60,157 nt of DNA from Labilithrix sp. GTDB lineage: Bacteria; Myxococcota; Polyangia; Polyangiales; Polyangiaceae. Within the stretch, counting starts at the first letter, position 1. Each line of letters starts with the position of its first letter. Below the pieces are notes generated by a model, which saw only the letters and a list, made by a program, of their open reading frames with translations, was not told the origin of the DNA and ran no database searches. A program made the translations under genes and the position numbers. The DNA is taken from positions 1 through 60,157 of the forward strand of contig JAQBQL010000184.1 of assembly GCA_028287035.1 (NCBI GenBank), given 5' to 3'. Below, one piece after another: positions 42,515-51,493 of the stretch.

Positions 42515-42542
42515 TTGGCAATCGCCCTTTTCAAACTATACT
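42515..42542 (+). promoter_or_regulatory. sigma70-type promoter of the RAYT gene
   Basis: TTGGCA (42515-42520), 16-bp spacer, TATACT (42537-42542), 28 bp before the ATG. It sits in an AT-richer patch and is the best sigma70 match noticed in the window. Confidence 0.7.
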
Positions 42543-42570
42543 TGCTGGCCGCGCGAGCTAGAATGAGCGC

Positions 42571-43248
42571 ATGGGGGAGCAGCTGGTATTGCCAGTCGCG
42601 CGGGCTCCGCGTGGTGGCGCGCGCAAGAATGCCGGGCGGCGGCCGGCGCCTCCAGGACGGCGGAGCACGCCGCATCGTGCGCGGCCGCGGCTGTCCTGCC
42701 ACACGCCGGTGCACATCACGCTCCGGGCAGCAAAGAGCCTGCCGTCGCTCCGCAACGAGGTGATGGCGCGCGCGGTCGGCGGCGTGATCCGCGCGATGAA
42801 GGCGGCGCGCGACGATCTCCGTATCGTGGAGTTTTCCATCCAGACCAATCACCTCCACTTGATCGTGGAGGCGGACGACGCGCGCGCGCTCTCCAGCGCA
42901 ATCCGCAGCTTGCAGGCGCGCGTCACGAAGCGGCTGAATCACCACGTTCTCGCGCGCAAACGGGGCAAAGTGTGGGGGGACCGCTACTTTCGTGTCGATC
43001 TCACGACCCGCCGGCAGGCCCGTCATGCGCTCGTCTACGTGCTCCAGAATGGTCACCATCACGGGGTGGTCGCGGCGGGCCGGCTCGATCCGCTCTCATC
43101 GGCGCGCTGGTCGACTCGCTTCATCCAGCGACCGGAGCTGCCAGCGGGCACGTCTCCGTGCTCCCCTGCCCTCACGTTCATGCTGAACAGGTCATGGGAG
43201 CAGCAGTGGCCGGGCCTCATCTCGCCGTCCGAGGTGCCGAGCGCATGA
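42571..43248 (+). CDS. REP-associated tyrosine transposase (RAYT, Y1/HUH family)
   Basis: 225 residues. Basic N-terminus of about 45 residues, then the Y1 transposase core: TPVHITLRAAKSL first strand, the HUH motif in TNHLHLIVEA (His-hydrophobic-His), and the catalytic tyrosine in YVLQNGHHHG. RAYTs are single-copy, domesticated IS200-like nucleases that cut and join single-stranded DNA at REP hairpins. The five GAAGTG-type repeat units flanking this gene fit such a role. It has its own sigma70 promoter. The codon pattern is less GC-biased than its neighbours, suggesting acquisition. Confidence 0.88.
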   Translation: MGEQLVLPVARAPRGGARKNAGRRPAPPGRRSTPHRARPRLSCHTPVHITLRAAKSLPSLRNEVMARAVGGVIRAMKAARDDLRIVEFSIQTNHLHLIVEADDARALSSAIRSLQARVTKRLNHHVLARKRGKVWGDRYFRVDLTTRRQARHALVYVLQNGHHHGVVAAGRLDPLSSARWSTRFIQRPELPAGTSPCSPALTFMLNRSWEQQWPGLISPSEVPSA

Positions 43249-43538
43249 CCGCGGGCGACGTAGCTCCGATTCGCAAGTGACCTGGATGGACGGCGCGTTG
43301 CTCGTCAGGCGCAACGAATGGCATACCCACTGGGCGGGACGCTGAGAAGAGGTCCCGATTCGGAAGTGACCCGGGGATGCTTCTCGGCCAAGGGCGGTCG
43401 AAGCGCACTCCTGGGGCCGCGGATACCGCCGTACCCGCCCCGCTCGACGAGAAGGACCGAGAAGCCTTACACATCTCGCTCCGCCTCGCGGTGGGCTCCC
43501 TCGCGATGCCGATGGTGGACCGCACACGACGCGAGCAG
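43249..43538. other. region between RAYT and blaI with two more REP-like heads
   Basis: CCGATTCGCAAGTGACC (43266-43282) and CCGATTCGGAAGTGACC (43355-43371) differ at one base and share the AAGTGAC core with the upstream units. Between them is a hairpin CGTTGC/GCAACG (43296-43316). A weak open frame from about 43377 lacks coding character. No gene is called. Confidence 0.6.
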
Positions 43539-43580
43539 GTGCTAAAAATTCAGCACCAATCACTTGCTAAATTTTTAGCA
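43539..43580. promoter_or_regulatory. two BlaI-type operator dyads
   Basis: GTGCTAAAAATTCAGCAC (43539-43556) and TGCTAAATTTTTAGCA (43565-43580) are both TGCT-N8-AGCA dyads; the second has perfect 7-bp arms. Their centres are 25 bp apart, and the ATG of the BlaI-like gene is 24 bp downstream. They are AT-rich in a GC-rich genome. Binding by the downstream repressor is inferred by analogy with bla/mec operators, whose core sequence is different. Confidence 0.7.
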
Positions 43581-43603
43581 CCCGCGCTACAACTGCTCAC
43601 GCG

Positions 43604-43981
43604 ATGACGAAGCCCAGCACCCTCACGCGCCGCGAGCGCGAGATCATGGATATTCTCTACCGGCGCGGCAAGGCCACCGCCCACGAGGTGCTCGAGGGGC
43701 TCGCCGAGCCGCCGAGCTACTCCGCGGTGCGCGCCCTGCTGCGGCTCCTCGAGGAGCGCGGGCACGTGAAACACAGCGTCGACGGCCAGCGTTACGTGTT
43801 CGCGCCCGCGGTCGCCCGGGGCGACGCGCGGAAGAGCGCGCTCTCGCACCTCGTGAAGACGTTCTTCGCGGGTTCGGTGGAAGACGCGGTCGCGGCGCTC
43901 GTCGACCGGTCGAAGCTCTCGCGCGAGGAGCTCGATCGCCTCTCCGAAGTCATCGAACGCGCGAAGAAGGAAGGCCGCTGA
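43604..43981 (+). CDS. BlaI/MecI-family transcriptional repressor
   Basis: 125 residues. The winged helix-turn-helix (LTRREREIMDILYRRGKATAHEVLEGLAEPPSYSAVRALLRLLEERGHVKH) is typical of the Penicillinase_R family, and the C-terminal dimerisation/cleavage segment follows (LSHLVKTFFAGSVEDAVAALVDRSKLSREELDRL). In known systems it represses a beta-lactamase or PBP operon until the BlaR1-type protease cleaves it. One base separates it from the M56 gene, so they form one operon controlled by the two dyads upstream. Confidence 0.94.
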   Translation: MTKPSTLTRREREIMDILYRRGKATAHEVLEGLAEPPSYSAVRALLRLLEERGHVKHSVDGQRYVFAPAVARGDARKSALSHLVKTFFAGSVEDAVAALVDRSKLSREELDRLSEVIERAKKEGR

Positions 43982-43982
43982 C

Positions 43983-45779
43983 ATGATCTCTCCTCTCGAT
44001 TCGATGGTCCGGGTCTCCGCGGTGCTGGGCGTCGCCCTGCTCGCCATGCCGTTGCTGCGGGGCCGTTCGGCGGTGGCGCGACGGCTCGTGCTGTCAGTGG
44101 CATTCGCGGCGGTGCTCGTCGTTCCGTTCCTGCCGGCGTGGCACGTCGATGCGCCCGCGTATCGCGCGCTCGTCGGTCGCCTGGTGGCAGAGCCGCTACC
44201 CGCCGCCACGGCCGCCACCGAGGTGCAGGCGGCGCCGGCGACCGCCGCGGTGGGCGCGTGGGCGACGACGAGCCTCGCGCTCGTGTGGGCGCTCGGGGCG
44301 CTGGCGGTCGGGGCACACTTCGCGGTCGGCCTCCTGCTGGCGCGGCGGCTCGTGCAGCGCTCCTCCGCGCCGGGTCGCGGCTGGGAAGACGCCCTGGCCC
44401 TGGCCGAGCAGAAGACCGGTATCCGCGCCGCGGTGGCGGTCTCTTCCGAGGTGGAGGCGCCCGCCGTCACCGGCATCTTCATGGCGACGGTGCTGGTCCC
44501 GCGGGCCTCCGAGTCCTGGTCCTCCGCCCGCAAGCTCTCGGTGCTCTTGCACGAGCTCGCTCATGTCGCGGCGCACGATCTCGGCGTGCAGACGCTCGCG
44601 GCGGTCGCATGCACTATGCATTGGTTCAATCCGCTCGCCTGGATCGCTGCGCGGCGGCTGCGCCTGGAGCGGGAGCTCGCGGCCGACGAGTCGGTCCTCC
44701 GGGCCGGCGTGCGCGCCTCGAGCTACGCGGCCGACCTCCTCGCCATCGCCGGCGGCGCGCCGGTCGGCACGATCGCCATGGGCAACGAGCCTCTTCCTGC
44801 GCGCATCGCCGCCATCGTCGCGGAGCGACGGCCACCCGCGCTCGGCGCCAGGACCACCGCCGGGATCATCCTGGGCGGCGCGGCGATCGCGGCGGGCGTC
44901 GCCTGCACCACCGCCGTGAGCCCGGAGCCCGTGGCGGCCGCGCACTCACCAGCGATCGACGGCGAGCTGCAGGCGGCTGCCGAGCGCGAGCTGACGCAGA
45001 CGGTGAGCCAGTGGAAGGCGCTCGGCGGAACCATCCTCGTCCTCTCACCGAAGGGCGACGTCCTCGCCGACGTGGGCGGCCATAGCGACGACCCAACGGT
45101 CGCGGGCTCGACGATGAAGGCAATCCTGCTCGCCGCCGCGATCGACGAGGGTGTCGTCGCGGAGTCCGACGTCTTCGACTGTTCGGTCCCGCGCCGCGAC
45201 GGTATCCACGATTCGATGCCCTCGGGGCGCATCGCTCTGCCGGAGATCCTCGCGGTCTCGAGCAACATCGGGGCGGCGCAGGTCTTCGACCGGCTGGGCG
45301 GCGCGCGCTACGACCGCGCCCTGCGCCGGTTCCACTTCGACGCGCCGCCCGAGCTCGCCACGGCGCCGGCCTGCGACCCACGCGGCGCGCTGACCGCGAT
45401 CGGCGCGACGATGACGGCGACCCCGCGTCAGGTGGCGCTCGCCTATGCTGCCCTGGCGGACGGCGGCGCCGGGCTCGTCAAGGCCGATAGCGCGGCACGT
45501 GTGACGAAGCTGCTCGAGGGCGCCACCACCGAGCACGGCACGGGCTGGCAAGCGCAGGTCCCCGGCGTCCGGGTCGCCGGGAAGACCGGAACTTCGGACT
45601 TCACCGCTACCGACGGCACGAAGAAGACCTACGCGAGCTTCGTGGGATATCTCCCCGCCGAGCGCCCGCGCTACGTCGTCTTCGTGGGCATCGACTCTCC
45701 GGTCGGCCAGGCGCCGTGGGGCGGCAACGTGGCGGCTCCGGTGTTCTCACGTATCGCGGCGCGCGCGATGGCCCGTTAG
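43983..45779 (+). CDS. BlaR1-type M56 metalloprotease fused to a class B PBP transpeptidase domain
   Basis: 598 residues. Several membrane helices frame an M56 protease domain with HELAH (His190-Glu191-His194) and ELAADE downstream. A last helix (about 291-308) puts the C-terminus outside. That part is a penicillin-binding domain with all three catalytic motifs: Ser376-Thr-Met-Lys379, Ser426-Ser-Asn428 and Lys534-Thr-Gly536, in FtsI/PBP2 style (AVSSNIGAAQV, VAGKTGTSDF). Classical BlaR1 uses a class D beta-lactamase-like sensor instead. It probably senses beta-lactams or cell-wall damage and cleaves the BlaI-like repressor; the operon has no separate beta-lactamase, so the fused domain may be sensor, target or both. 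Confidence 0.92.
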   Translation: MISPLDSMVRVSAVLGVALLAMPLLRGRSAVARRLVLSVAFAAVLVVPFLPAWHVDAPAYRALVGRLVAEPLPAATAATEVQAAPATAAVGAWATTSLALVWALGALAVGAHFAVGLLLARRLVQRSSAPGRGWEDALALAEQKTGIRAAVAVSSEVEAPAVTGIFMATVLVPRASESWSSARKLSVLLHELAHVAAHDLGVQTLAAVACTMHWFNPLAWIAARRLRLERELAADESVLRAGVRASSYAADLLAIAGGAPVGTIAMGNEPLPARIAAIVAERRPPALGARTTAGIILGGAAIAAGVACTTAVSPEPVAAAHSPAIDGELQAAAERELTQTVSQWKALGGTILVLSPKGDVLADVGGHSDDPTVAGSTMKAILLAAAIDEGVVAESDVFDCSVPRRDGIHDSMPSGRIALPEILAVSSNIGAAQVFDRLGGARYDRALRRFHFDAPPELATAPACDPRGALTAIGATMTATPRQVALAYAALADGGAGLVKADSAARVTKLLEGATTEHGTGWQAQVPGVRVAGKTGTSDFTATDGTKKTYASFVGYLPAERPRYVVFVGIDSPVGQAPWGGNVAAPVFSRIAARAMAR

Positions 45780-45787
45780 TCGGCCGG

Positions 45788-45811
45788 CGCCCCCCGCCCC
45801 CCCCGCCCCTC
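45788..45811 (-). other. G-rich tract able to form a G-quadruplex
   Basis: On the minus strand GAGGGGCGGGGGGGGCGGGG continues into a further G-run, between the converging M56 and Gre-like genes. The spacing of G-runs allows a quadruplex that could slow or end transcription. Confidence 0.45.
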
Positions 45812-46252
45812 TCACGCAGGCCACTCGATCGACAGTACCTCCAGCTCCTCGACGCCCTTCGGGAGCTCCAGCTCCATCACGTCCCCCACCTTCGCGCCGA
45901 TCAACGCCTGCGCCAGCGGGGAGGACGCGCTCACCGCGTCGGGGACCACGCCCACTTCCTCGGGCGTGACGATGACCACGGTGCGCTCCGGCCCGAGGTC
46001 CGAGCCGAAGTGCACCCGCGCGCCCAGCGCCACGTGCTCGGCGCCCGCGGGATCCACGATCTCCGCGGTGTCGAGCAGGACGCGAAAACGCTCGAGCGCC
46101 GGCAGATGATCCGGATGGCCGGTCATCTCGGTCACCCGCTCGCGTACGAGACGCGCTCCATACGCGGTCAGCCGCGCCTCGGACATACGCGCCACCGGCG
46201 GGGGTAGCTCGAACCCCGCGTCCTCGTCCTCGCGCGTGAAGGCCTTGCTCAT
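45812..46252 (-). CDS. GreA/GreB-type transcript elongation factor family protein
   Basis: 146 residues from the ATG at 46252. The C-terminal FKBP-like Gre domain is clear (VALGARVHFGSDLGPERTVVIVTPEE, SASSPLAQALIGAKVGDVMELELPKGVEELEVLSIEW). The N-terminal coiled coil is short (about 60 residues against about 75 in GreA), so it could also be an Rnk-like or GreA-paralogous RNA-polymerase secondary-channel factor. Divergent from the methyltransferase gene, 95 bp apart. Confidence 0.87.
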   Translation of the reverse strand: MSKAFTREDEDAGFELPPPVARMSEARLTAYGARLVRERVTEMTGHPDHLPALERFRVLLDTAEIVDPAGAEHVALGARVHFGSDLGPERTVVIVTPEEVGVVPDAVSASSPLAQALIGAKVGDVMELELPKGVEELEVLSIEWPA

Positions 46253-46347
46253 GCGACCATTGTGGGCACGTGGGCGCACGCATGGGAACCCCGGCGTCAC
46301 AGCGCCCGCTCGCGCACGTGCGACACCCAGGCTATGGTGCGCCCACT

Positions 46348-47040
46348 GTGCCGTTTGCGCCGTCGAGCCGCGTCAAGCTGACGCCCCGTGCCGCGCGGCA
46401 TTTCCAGGGTGAAACGTTCTTCGACCGCATCGGGCGCGTCATCTGCGAGGCCGACTGCCTCCCCAGGAAAGAGCTCTACGAATCGTGGGAGCTCGCCCGC
46501 CGCGCACGGCGGCGCTTCAGGGGCGGGCGCATCGTCGACTTGGCGTGCGGCCACGGGGTCGTCGGCCAGATGATGATGCTGCTCGACGACACGTCGCCCA
46601 CCGTCCTCGCGGTCGACCGGCGCATCCCCCCGAGCGCCGCCAAGGTCCACGCCGTGCTCGCGCGCGAGTGGCCGCGCCTGGCCGGGCGCATCACGTTCGA
46701 GGAGGCGCGCATCGAGAGCGTTGTCCTCCGCGCGGACGACGTCATCGTCTCCGCGCACGCCTGCGGGCCGCTCACCGACGAGGTCCTCACGCTCGCCATC
46801 GCGGCGCGCGCCCGGGTCGTCGTGCTCCCCTGCTGCCAGCACAAGGCGACGTGCGACGCCGGCGGCGTCGACGGCTGGATGGACGAGGCGCTCGCGATCG
46901 ACGTGACGCGCGCGGCGCGGCTCCGTCACAGCGGCTACGCGGTCCACACGCAGCTCATCCCCGAGGCGATCACCCCGAAGAATCGCCTCCTCCTCGCCGA
47001 TCCGCGGAAGCCGCCCTGGGGCGACGGGACCACCTCGTGA
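46348..47040 (+). CDS. class I SAM-dependent methyltransferase (Methyltransf_32-like)
   Basis: 230 residues from a GTG at 46348; the frame is open upstream to 46270. The Rossmann methyltransferase core shows motif I GRIVDLACGHGVVGQ, an acidic strand end at LAVDRR, and a VLPCCQHK motif like the PCC signature of the Methyltransf_32 group (eukaryotic TRM13, METTL25). That resemblance, and its position at the head of an RNA-modification operon, suggest an RNA substrate; this is inferred. The stop overlaps the trmY start by 4 nt (GTGA). Confidence 0.82.
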   Translation: MPFAPSSRVKLTPRAARHFQGETFFDRIGRVICEADCLPRKELYESWELARRARRRFRGGRIVDLACGHGVVGQMMMLLDDTSPTVLAVDRRIPPSAAKVHAVLAREWPRLAGRITFEEARIESVVLRADDVIVSAHACGPLTDEVLTLAIAARARVVVLPCCQHKATCDAGGVDGWMDEALAIDVTRAARLRHSGYAVHTQLIPEAITPKNRLLLADPRKPPWGDGTTS

Positions 47041-47672
47041 AGCGCCGCTTCGTGGTCGTCGGGCAGCGCGCCACCGCCAGCCCGGACTTCTCGCTGCTCG
47101 ACGTCCCCGGAACGAGCGGGCGGCTCGACGTCCTCCTCCGCTGCCTGCGCGCTTCGCTCCTCGTCTCGCACGGCGTCCGCCGCGACGCGCTCGTGTACCT
47201 GGTGCTCCTCGGCGGACCGCTGGCGCCGCGCACGCTGCGCATCGACGGCGAGCACGTTCGCTTCGTGCGCCCCGACGACCGGATGCTCGCGCTGCTCGTG
47301 CAGAAGGCGCTCCAGCGCGGCGACCCCGCGGCCCCGCACGGCGTCTTCGTCGAGATCCGCGCCGGCCTCGCCATCGCGAACGGCGGCCTGCCCGAGGTGC
47401 TCGCCGACCTCGGGCCCCTGACCGGCCGCGCCTATGTGCTCGACGAGCACGGCGCCGACGTTCGCGAGCTGGGCGCCAGCACCCTCGCGCCGGACCCCGT
47501 GTTCTTCGTCGGCGATCACCTCGGCTTCGACGCGGCCACCGCGGAGAGCCTCGTCTCGATCGAGGCGCGCGGGCTCCGCGTCGGCCCGGTGAGCCTGCAC
47601 GCCGAGGACGCCATCACGGTCCTCCACAACGAGCTCGATCGCGCCGCTCCGCGGGAAGGAGCCGCGCCGTGA
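47037..47672 (+). CDS. trmY: TrmY-like SPOUT methyltransferase (pseudouridine N1)
   Basis: 211 residues, a match to the archaeal TrmY/DUF358 family that makes N1-methylpseudouridine 54 in tRNA from SAM. The family pattern is easily followed: a VVGQRATASPDFSLLDVPG start, GRLDVLLRCLRASLLVSHGVRRD, VYLVLLGGP, VRFVRPDDRMLALLVQKAL, then FFVGDHLGF and GPVSLHAEDAITVLHNELD forming the SPOUT trefoil knot. TrmY is mainly archaeal; bacterial members are scattered and less studied. It is structurally related to Nep1/Emg1, which methylates rRNA pseudouridine. It overlaps both neighbours by 4 nt and directly precedes a pseudouridine synthase gene. Confidence 0.9.
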   Translation: MKRRFVVVGQRATASPDFSLLDVPGTSGRLDVLLRCLRASLLVSHGVRRDALVYLVLLGGPLAPRTLRIDGEHVRFVRPDDRMLALLVQKALQRGDPAAPHGVFVEIRAGLAIANGGLPEVLADLGPLTGRAYVLDEHGADVRELGASTLAPDPVFFVGDHLGFDAATAESLVSIEARGLRVGPVSLHAEDAITVLHNELDRAAPREGAAP

Positions 47673-48342
47673 TCGACATCCTCCACGTCGACGAGCACCT
47701 CGTCGTCGCCGACAAGCCCTCGGGCCTCCTCGTGCACCGCGGCTGGGACAACGACGACGACGTCGCCATGTTCCGCGTCCGTGACGCGCTCGGCGGCGCG
47801 CACGTGCATCCGGTCCATCGGCTCGACCGCGGAACGAGCGGCGCGCTGCTCCTTGCCCGTGATCGCGAGACCGCCGCCGCGCTCCATGCGCTCTTCGAGC
47901 AGGGCCTCGTCGACAAGCGCTACCTCGCGCTCGTGCGCGGCATGCCGCCCGACGAGGGCCTCGTCGACTACCCGATCCCGCGCGCCGAGGACGGGCCCAA
48001 GGTGCCTGCGCAGACTCGCTTTCGCACCCTCGCGCGCTCGACGGTCGACCGGTGCTCGCTCGTCCTCGCGCTGCCCGAGACGGGGCGGCTCCACCAGATC
48101 CGCCGCCACCTCCGCCACATCGATCACCCGCTCGTCGGCGACGTGAAGCACGGCTCCGGCCCCATCAATCGCCATTATCGTGCCACCTACGGACTCCATC
48201 GGCTCGCCCTCCACGCCTCGCAGATCTCCTTCGTCCATCCCGTGACCCGTACCCGCATCACCGTGACCGCCCCCGTTCCCGACGATCTCGCCGCGCCCCT
48301 CCGCGCGCTCGGCCTCCCCAGCTCCGAAGCCGAGGCGACGCC

Positions 48343-48346
<4 letters not shown>
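47669..48346 (+). CDS. RluA/TruC-family pseudouridine synthase
   Basis: 225 residues, compact form without an S4 domain, as in TruC. It isomerises uridine to pseudouridine in RNA. The catalytic motif HRLDRGTSGALLLAR carries the essential Asp; other family elements are ILHVDEHLVVADKPSGLLVHRG, DKRYLALVRG, TGRLHQIRRHLRHIDHPLVGD and YGLHRLALHAS. The target is TruC-like by length (tRNA position 65 in E. coli), but an rRNA or different tRNA site is equally possible. Start GTG with a 4-nt overlap to trmY. Its product could be the substrate of the TrmY-like enzyme. Confidence 0.93.
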
Positions 48347-49040
<694 letters not shown>

Positions 49041-49044
<4 letters not shown>

Positions 49045-50243
49045 AGCGATCGCTCCCCGTCGACTTCGAGCCGCGCGCGACCTGCGGCCGTTGCGGGCGC
49101 CCGCAAGCGGTCTGCTACTGCGCGCACCTCACGAACGTCCCGACGAGGACGCGCGTGGTGCTCCTCCAGCACCCACGCGAGGAGGACATGGCCATCGGCA
49201 CCGCGCGCATGGCGAGCCTCTGCCTGCCCAACTCGGAGCTGCACGTCGGCGTCCACTTCGAGGGCTCGGCGGCCCTCGAGCGCGCGCTCTCCGACCCGGC
49301 CGCGCCCGCGGCGCTCCTCTACCCGGGCGACGACGCCATCGACGTGCTCCGCGATCCGCCGCCCGGCCCCATCACGCTCGTCGTGGTGGACGGCACGTGG
49401 TGGCAGGCCCGCAAGCTCGTACGCACCAACCGCACCCTCGCGAGCCTCCCTCGCTACGCGTTCCGGGCGCCCTCGCCGAGCGAGTACCGCATTCGCAAGG
49501 AGCCCGACGAGGCGTACGTGTCGACGATCGAGGCGCTCGTCCACGTGCTCGGCGTGCTCGAGGGCGACCCGGAGCGCATGCAGGCGCTGCTCACGCCGTT
49601 CCGCGCGATGATCGACAAGCAGATCGAGTACGCGACGTCGGTCCACGGCGCGCGGAAGCGCCACAACAAGGGTCCGGTACAGCCGAAGCGCGCCCGCGTC
49701 CCGCGCGTGTTCCTCGAGCATCCCGAGCGCGTCGTGTGCGTGACGGGCGAGGCCAACGCGTGGCCGTACAAGGACCCGGAGCTGCGCACGTCCTTCCGCG
49801 AGGAGCTCGTGCACTGGGTCGCGCATCGGCCCTTCACCGGCGAGACGCTCGACGTCATCGTGAGACCACGGAACCCGCTCGCGCCGAGCACGCCGCCCCA
49901 CGTGGCGCTCTCCGAGGAGGCGCTGCTGGGTGGCGCGCCGGTCGACGAGCTCTTCGCGCGCTGGTCGGCGTTCGTGGGCGAGGACGACGTGGTCTGCTCG
50001 TGGGGCCACTACCCGATCGGCATGTGGGGGCGCACCGGGGGCACGCTCCCGAGGTCGTGGGTCGATCTCCGCCAGGCCTGCCGCGTCCTCATGCAAGGAC
50101 GCGTGGGCACGATGGAGGCGGTGCTCGAGAAGCTCGAAGTCGACGGCGACTCGCTCGCTCCCCTCGCCCGCGGCCGCGCCGGAAAGCGGGCGGCGCAGCT
50201 CGTGCGCATCGCGCGACACCTCGAGGAGCAAGCGCGTTCGTGA
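49041..50243 (+). CDS. DTW-domain aminocarboxypropyltransferase-like protein 2 with C-terminal extension
   Basis: 400 residues. The first 205 are a second DTW domain: zinc cluster CGRCGRPQAVCYCAHL, LLQHPREEDMAIGTARM, and a canonical DGTWWQARKL active site. An additional domain of about 190 residues follows (VPRVFLEHPERVVCVTGEANAWPY, GETLDVIVRPRNPL, ARWSAFVGEDDVVCSWGHY, VDLRQACRVL). Its order of strands and helices faintly resembles a DnaQ/RNase H-like fold, but no DEDD quartet can be assigned. Two different acp-transferase paralogues side by side suggest two positions or two steps. 4-nt overlaps at both ends. Confidence 0.9.
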
Positions 50244-51493
50244 AGTGGCTGGGGGGGGCGATCCGGCAGCTCCTCGTCCCGCGCCCCGAGGACGTTCCCG
50301 CGATCACCGGGCTTCGTGCGCTCAGCGTCGTCTGGGTCATCGTCCAGCACGTGCAGCAGGGGCTGCGGCCGCTCGCGTTCACGCCGGCCGGCGCGGCGTT
50401 CCTGGCGAGCCCGCTGCTGCGGCTCGGCTGGGCCGGCAACCTCGGCGTCGACGTCTTCTTCGTGATCAGCGGGTATCTCATCGGGGGCATGTTGATGCGC
50501 GAGCGCGAGACGACCGGCGCCCTCGGGTACAGGCGCTTCTATCTACGCCGCGCGATGCGCATCCTGCCGGCGTACCTCGTGGTCATCGCGCTCAACGTGG
50601 CGCTCTCGTCGCCGAACCGGGAGCGGCTCTGGACGAACCTCCTCTTCGTGAACGACTTCGTTCCGTTCCAGCGCCAGTTCATGGCGCACACGTGGTCGCT
50701 CGCGATCGAGGAGCAGTTCTATGCCCTCTTCCCGCTCTTCGTGGCGGCGCTCTACCTCGTGAGGCCGCGCCTGCGGACGCCGATCGTCGCCGCGTGCTTC
50801 GCGTTGCTGGTGGGAGTCGCGGTCGCGCTCGTCGTCGGCGGCGACCTCGAGCTGTCCCTGGTGCGACCGAGCGGGGAGGCGTTCTGGCGCTACATGGACC
50901 TCTTCTACGTGAAGCCGTACGCCCGCTTCGGCGCGTTCTTCGTCGGGGCGCTCGTCGTACGCCTGGAGCGATCGCCACGGGTCCCGCAGTGGCTCGAGGC
51001 GAACCCGATCCCGACGACGCTGCTCGTTGCGGCGGCGCTCGCGGCCCTCGCGTTCGTCGTGCTGGTGTTTCCGGAGTGCCGCAGCCCGTCCGGCGCGCTG
51101 CTGCGCACCGGGCAGATCCTCGTCGCCACCGACGGCTACGTGTTCTCCGCAGGCATCGGCGCGCTGGTGCTCGTGTCACGTACCTCTGCCCCTGCCGGAA
51201 AGCTCATCGCGCGCGTCCTCGGACTGCGCGCGCTGCACCCCGTCGCGCAGCTCTCGTATGCCGCGTTCCTCGTGCATCCGCTGGTGATAACGCGCATCTA
51301 CGCGCCTCTCGGCTTCGACCTCGCGAGCCCCGTCGCCTCCTATCTCACGCTCGTCGCGGCGGCGCTCTCGATCACAGCGCTGGCGTCGCTCGTCCTCTTC
51401 TTCGCCATCGAGCAGCCGTTCATGCGGCTCCGGCCGCCGCGAACCGCGCGTTCGCTCGTCACATCCGGCGCGGTCGGCTACAACCATGAGTGA
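50240..51493 (+). CDS. acyltransferase family 3 membrane protein
   Basis: 417 residues with about ten membrane helices, of the Acyl_transf_3/OafA type that O-acetylates surface polysaccharides or peptidoglycan. Family marks: ITGLRALSVVWVIVQHV with the conserved Arg and His, NLGVDVFFVISGYLIGG, RRFYLRRAMRILPAYL, HTWSLAIEEQFYALFPL. Start is a GTG overlapping the upstream DTW gene by 4 nt, so it belongs to the same transcript although its job is unrelated to RNA. No SGNH domain is attached. Confidence 0.93.
   Translation: MKWLGGAIRQLLVPRPEDVPAITGLRALSVVWVIVQHVQQGLRPLAFTPAGAAFLASPLLRLGWAGNLGVDVFFVISGYLIGGMLMRERETTGALGYRRFYLRRAMRILPAYLVVIALNVALSSPNRERLWTNLLFVNDFVPFQRQFMAHTWSLAIEEQFYALFPLFVAALYLVRPRLRTPIVAACFALLVGVAVALVVGGDLELSLVRPSGEAFWRYMDLFYVKPYARFGAFFVGALVVRLERSPRVPQWLEANPIPTTLLVAAALAALAFVVLVFPECRSPSGALLRTGQILVATDGYVFSAGIGALVLVSRTSAPAGKLIARVLGLRALHPVAQLSYAAFLVHPLVITRIYAPLGFDLASPVASYLTLVAAALSITALASLVLFFAIEQPFMRLRPPRTARSLVTSGAVGYNHE

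Larger units (their letters stand above)
42074..42570. other. repeat-rich intergenic region upstream of the RAYT gene
   Basis: About 500 bp with no credible gene. It holds three REP-like units, a long imperfect inverted repeat, a short copy of the preceding gene's 3' end (42432-42467) and a clear sigma70 promoter for the transposase gene, each listed separately. Confidence 0.7.

Noticed and set aside
42571..43248. RAYT gene as an ordinary IS200/IS605 insertion sequence
   Set aside because: Single gene without tnpB; flanking repeats are several REP-like units rather than one pair of element ends, and length and motifs fit RAYT better.
43377..43607. 76-codon plus-strand open frame before blaI
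   Set aside because: It runs through the two operator dyads and into the blaI start, has no ribosome site and no family resemblance.
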